Origin: Spirochaetia bacterium
GTDB lineage: Bacteria > Spirochaetota > Spirochaetia > Treponematales > Breznakiellaceae
Length of the DNA stretch: 42,279 nucleotides
NCBI GenBank assembly: GCA_026002045.1
Contig: BOAV01000010.1
Location: 1-42,279 of the forward strand
Direction: 5' to 3'
Shown: piece by piece, positions 39,800 to 42,279 of the stretch
Position numbering within the stretch: position 1 is the stretch's first letter
Layout: every line of letters starts with the position of its first letter
Notes under the pieces: generated by a model
What the model saw: only the letters and a program-made list of their open reading frames with translations
Databases searched by the model: none
Told to the model about the DNA's origin: nothing
Made by a program: the position numbers and the translations under genes

Positions 39800-40621
39800 A
39801 TGGAAAGGCTCTTTCTGGAAACGGCGCTCAAGGATTTTATCAATACAAATTCGGGAAATTTTGTCGGAAAAGAGATTGCCCTGCGGCCGGACCTGGCGGG
39901 GATGCGGATCTTCGCCGAACCCCTGATTGGTTTTGCTGCCGCAGAGGACCCCTATTTTGCGGAACTGAAAAAGCCGGGAATTATCGGCCCCCATTTTTTG
40001 CCGCCCCGGGAATGGCTGCCCGGAGCGGCCACGGTGATCTCCCTTTTCCTTCCCTTTACCGAAACCGTAAAGGCCGCCAACCGGCAGGACATGAGTTGGC
40101 CCGCCCTTGAATGGCTCCATGCCCGTATCGAAGGTCAGGAGTTTCAGGATGAACTCTGCGGGTATATGGTAACCCTGCTAAAGGGCGCCGGGTTTGACGC
40201 GGCGGCTCCCATGGTTGACCCAAGGTTTGTCCGGGCCAGCCCCTCAATCACCGATAAAACTGAGCAGGGCTTTTACACCAGCAACTGGTCGGAACGGCAT
40301 ATCGCCTATGTCTGCGGCCTGGGAACCTTCGGCCTTTCCAGGGGGCTCATCACCGCTAAGGGCGTTGCGGGGCGGTACCTTAGCGTGATCACCACCGCTA
40401 TCTTTGAACCGGACAAACGGCCCTACACCGGGATCTACGATTACTGCACCCGCTGCGGCGCCTGTGTAAGGAACTGTCCCGCCGGGGCAATCTCACTTGA
40501 ACAGGGAAAGAGCCATCCGGTCTGTTCGGAATTTGTGGAGAGCACCAGGGAAAAACACCGGCCCCGGTTCGGCTGCGGGAAGTGCCAGGTGAAGGCGCCA
40601 TGTGAGAGCGGTATCCCCTAA
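39800..40621 (+). CDS. 4Fe-4S protein related to epoxyqueuosine reductase
   Basis: The 273-residue protein resembles QueG-like double-cluster proteins. The N-terminal part (about 50-110) has PHFLPPREWLPGAATVISLFLPF, and the C-terminus carries the first cluster motif CTRCGACVRNCPAG and a second cysteine set CGKCQVKAPCESGIP. It is about 100 residues shorter than QueG (about 380), and the cobalamin-region features are not clear, so I do not call it QueG. This shorter form occurs in anaerobes with unknown function. I start at ATG 39800, with GGGGGTG upstream, rather than ATG 39776. Its 3' end overlaps the convergent flavin-fold gene by 4 bases. Confidence 0.75.
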   Translation: MERLFLETALKDFINTNSGNFVGKEIALRPDLAGMRIFAEPLIGFAAAEDPYFAELKKPGIIGPHFLPPREWLPGAATVISLFLPFTETVKAANRQDMSWPALEWLHARIEGQEFQDELCGYMVTLLKGAGFDAAAPMVDPRFVRASPSITDKTEQGFYTSNWSERHIAYVCGLGTFGLSRGLITAKGVAGRYLSVITTAIFEPDKRPYTGIYDYCTRCGACVRNCPAGAISLEQGKSHPVCSEFVESTREKHRPRFGCGKCQVKAPCESGIP

Positions 40622-41118
40622 GCGCGATGCTGCGGCTTGTACCGCCGTTTCCCCGTAAATTCTTCCACCCGCACCTTGCACACCATGGTTGCATTCAGGC
40701 GGGCATCCTCAAAGAAAAATTCCCGGTCCTCACCGGTTTGATGTTTCATCAAAAGGCTTAAACCCCGGATCTTTTCGTTTTTGTCTTCGATGAATTCAAG
40801 CTTGCCGAAACCAATGATGCTTGCGAAGTTAAATCCGTATTCACAGTCATTTTCCGCAGCCGTAAGCTCATGTTCGCCGTCCATTTCAAAACAGACATGG
40901 TTGTTGCTTTTGAGGATGTTGATCTTCCGCCCCTCATGGGCGCCGTGAAAATACAGGGTTAAAACACCATCGTTGTATTCATAACCGAAATTCAGGGGGA
41001 TGACATAAGGCCGGTCACCGTCACACATGGCAAGCCGGCAGACCTTGCACTTGTCAATTATTGCAAGCCTTTCTTCTATACTAATAACTTCCCGATCCAC
41101 CCTTCTCATTTTCTGCAT
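40618..41118 (-). CDS. Pyridoxamine 5'-phosphate oxidase-like flavoprotein (NimA-type)
   Basis: The 166-residue protein has the FMN-binding split-barrel pattern: CRLAMCDGDRPYVIPLNFGYEYNDGVLTLYFHGAHEGRKINILKSN. Later FASIIGFGKLEFIED matches NimA-type proteins, some of which reduce nitro compounds. I start at ATG 41118, since a G-rich stretch lies 7 bases upstream; the frame itself opens earlier at 41175. It follows the Uma2 gene by 2 bases, so the two are probably co-transcribed. Confidence 0.85.
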   Translation of the reverse strand: MQKMRRVDREVISIEERLAIIDKCKVCRLAMCDGDRPYVIPLNFGYEYNDGVLTLYFHGAHEGRKINILKSNNHVCFEMDGEHELTAAENDCEYGFNFASIIGFGKLEFIEDKNEKIRGLSLLMKHQTGEDREFFFEDARLNATMVCKVRVEEFTGKRRYKPQHRA

Positions 41119-41120
41119 GA

Positions 41121-41708
41121 TTATTCCCCCCCATCTGAGCCTGTGGAAAACACATCCCCAAGCTTGATGCTGCATCCCGGCAAAACCGTAACCGGAACTT
41201 CATCCGCCGCATCATATACTGTGGTGACATATTGCCCCTTATTTAAAATATGGACCTCCGCGGTCTTTTGAACAGGGTCCACAACCCAGTATTCCCGCAC
41301 CCCGGCGGCAAGATATTTCCGGAACTTCACGATGCGGTCCCGCTGGGTATTGGAGGGGGATAAAATCTCGATAACCAGATCCGGCGCCCCATTGCAGCCT
41401 TGGTCATCCAGTTTGGAATGGTCGCACACAACCACGATATCAGGCTCTACCACCGTATCGTCACTCAGATCATCCTTTGGGAACAACCTGACCCCGAAAG
41501 GGGCGGAGTATACTTCGCAGGGCTTCCCCATGAGAAAAACTGACAGGGGGGTAAACAGATACCGGTGTATTTTCTGATGGAACCGGGAGGGAGGGGCCAT
41601 CATATAAACTTCCCCGTCAATAATTTCGGCTCGAAGGCTCTCGTCCCATTCGAGCATATCCGCATAGGTATAATGCTGATCCTCGTATTCCAATGCGTTT
41701 GATGACAT
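41121..41708 (-). CDS. Uma2-family (DUF820) nuclease-fold protein
   Basis: The 195-residue product shows the Uma2 pattern: RAEIIDGEVYMMAPPSRFHQKIHRYL, VVEPDIVVVCD, PDLVIEILSPSNTQRDRIVKFRKYLAAGVREYWVVDP. It belongs to the PD-(D/E)xK superfamily, with Asp in VEPD and Glu/Ser in EILSPS as candidate active-site residues. The family is expanded in cyanobacteria and some spirochaetes, with no known role. AAGAGGT precedes ATG 41708. An upstream in-frame start at 41813 would run into the hairpin element, so I reject it. The element copy B lies just upstream. Confidence 0.88.
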   Translation of the reverse strand: MSSNALEYEDQHYTYADMLEWDESLRAEIIDGEVYMMAPPSRFHQKIHRYLFTPLSVFLMGKPCEVYSAPFGVRLFPKDDLSDDTVVEPDIVVVCDHSKLDDQGCNGAPDLVIEILSPSNTQRDRIVKFRKYLAAGVREYWVVDPVQKTAEVHILNKGQYVTTVYDAADEVPVTVLPGCSIKLGDVFSTGSDGGE

Positions 41709-41770
41709 TTGATAAACCTCTTTTATCAGCTTACCCGATAGTACCGGAGGGCGCAAGGCAATGTTAAAGC

Positions 41771-41960
41771 AGCCCCCCTGCAACCGTGGCGCCCCACGGG
41801 CACGCAAAGGCATAATCGGGGGTCCTGTCAGGGGAATTCATGCCCCGCAGGCGGGTCACGAATTCCCCTGACACCCCCCGCCGCCTTTATCCCCAGCGTG
41901 CCCGTCACAAACTCCGGTTGCAGGGGGGCTGCACGGGTAATGGGGAAACGCTTTGTCGGT
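41771..41960. repeat. 190-bp rod-hairpin element, copy B
   Basis: The nested stems match copy A: 16 bp, 41771-41786 with 41915-41930; ACGGGCACGC with GCGTGCCCGT; and CGGGGG with CCCCCG. The 14-bp stem is TGTCAGGGGAATTC (41826-41839) with GAATTCCCCTGACA (41860-41873). The apical loop segment differs from copy A by one base. The loop on the left of the outer stem (TGGCGC versus GACAGT) also varies, without compensation, as expected for unpaired bases. It lies in the 529-base gap between the Uma2 gene and the gene starting at 42238. The remaining gap (41961-42117) has an AT-rich run near 42080-42110 but no gene I can support. Confidence 0.9.
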
Positions 41961-42117
41961 CAAGTTTAGGGCAAGGCCCCATAGGCGTATACTTAGCGGC
42001 GCCACACGGCCCCCACAGACTTTTACTTTCCTTTTGTCGGTGTGGTTCTTTTCGCCTTGGCAGCTTTTGTCTCCCCCCAAAAAATTTAAAAAAAAACAAA
42101 AAAATTCATAAAATGTC

Positions 42118-42146
42118 TTGATAAAAAAAGTAATAAGGGATATATT
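42118..42146 (+). promoter_or_regulatory. Sigma-70 promoter for the gene leaving the window
   Basis: TTGATA (42118-42123), a 17-base spacer and TATATT (42141-42146) each match five of six consensus bases. An A-rich tract lies just upstream, as in UP elements. The leader would be about 85 bases before ATG 42238. Confidence 0.65.
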
Positions 42147-42237
42147 AACTAGTATTGTATGACTTCTGTTCCGGCTTATGTGCCGTTGCCGGGGGTCTAA
42201 AGCTTAATAAAGTTATGGGGAAGGAAAGAAAAGTTAG

Positions 42238-42279
42238 ATGAATGAAACACGTAATTCCTTATATTATATAGAGTTACCC
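42238..42279 (+). CDS. Start of a gene continuing beyond the window
   Basis: ATG 42238 opens a frame of 14 codons (MNETRNSLYYIELP) that is still open at the window end. GGAAGG lies about 10-15 bases upstream. A second ATG at 42242 leads to a stop after nine codons. With the promoter at 42118 this is probably a real gene, but its identity cannot be seen. Confidence 0.45.
   Translation, partial: MNETRNSLYYIELP

Noticed and set aside
41709..41813. N-terminal extension of the Uma2 frame
   Set aside because: It runs through the outer arm of the hairpin element; the start at 41708 has a proper ribosome-binding site and matches the usual family N-terminus.

Overview
The window looks like a chromosomal stretch from a spirochaete, most likely a gut-type Treponema. 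This is an inference from the gene set (FliS, FtsH, RimO next to a RodZ-like protein, MsmX-less sugar ABC operons, a 7TM hybrid kinase) and a fairly GC-rich composition. No species can be proven from the sequence alone. No phage, CRISPR array or complete insertion sequence is visible.

Positions 1-14600 are mostly housekeeping: the start of fliS under a sigma-28-type promoter, a MIF-like tautomerase, tRNA-Gly(CCC), recX, rpsI-rplM, a degenerate aminotransferase-like gene coupled to pcrA, a secreted DUF2141 protein, a decayed UPF0175/DUF3368 toxin-antitoxin pair, a LolA-like/RodZ-like/rimO operon, an M15 peptidase, an XRE regulator, ftsH and a lipoprotein. Positions 14602-20245 hold a periplasmic-binding lipoprotein whose 5' end overlaps that of a divergent 7TM hybrid histidine kinase, followed by rsmE and an HExxH protein of unknown role.

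Positions 20260-41700 are an accessory, nutrient-oriented region. They contain an O-antigen-ligase-like membrane protein, an SDF symporter with uxaC (uronate use), a membrane AraC regulator divergent from an ABC transporter/aldo-keto reductase/GH2 beta-mannosidase operon (beta-mannoside use), a TraX-like acyltransferase that has cut off a HAD phosphatase gene, and a second ABC operon with an inositol-monophosphatase-family enzyme. A 4Fe-4S protein, a flavin-binding pyridoxamine-oxidase-like protein and a Uma2 nuclease-fold protein close the region. Neither ABC operon encodes its ATPase.

The most unusual signal is a 190-bp element present twice (25104-25293 and 41771-41960). Each copy folds into one long rod-like hairpin. 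A 14-bp stem segment in its middle differs at six positions between the copies, yet each copy keeps perfect pairing, so every change is compensated on the opposite arm while the flanking sequence and apical loop stay nearly constant. Smaller unexplained structures include a 196-bp MITE-like element with perfect 12-bp terminal inverted repeats (5902-6097), a 43-nt dispersed repeat with its own compensated stem (6043-6085, 34755-34797), and an 18-bp perfect inverted repeat inside the kinase gene (18508-18546) that looks like a template-switch scar.
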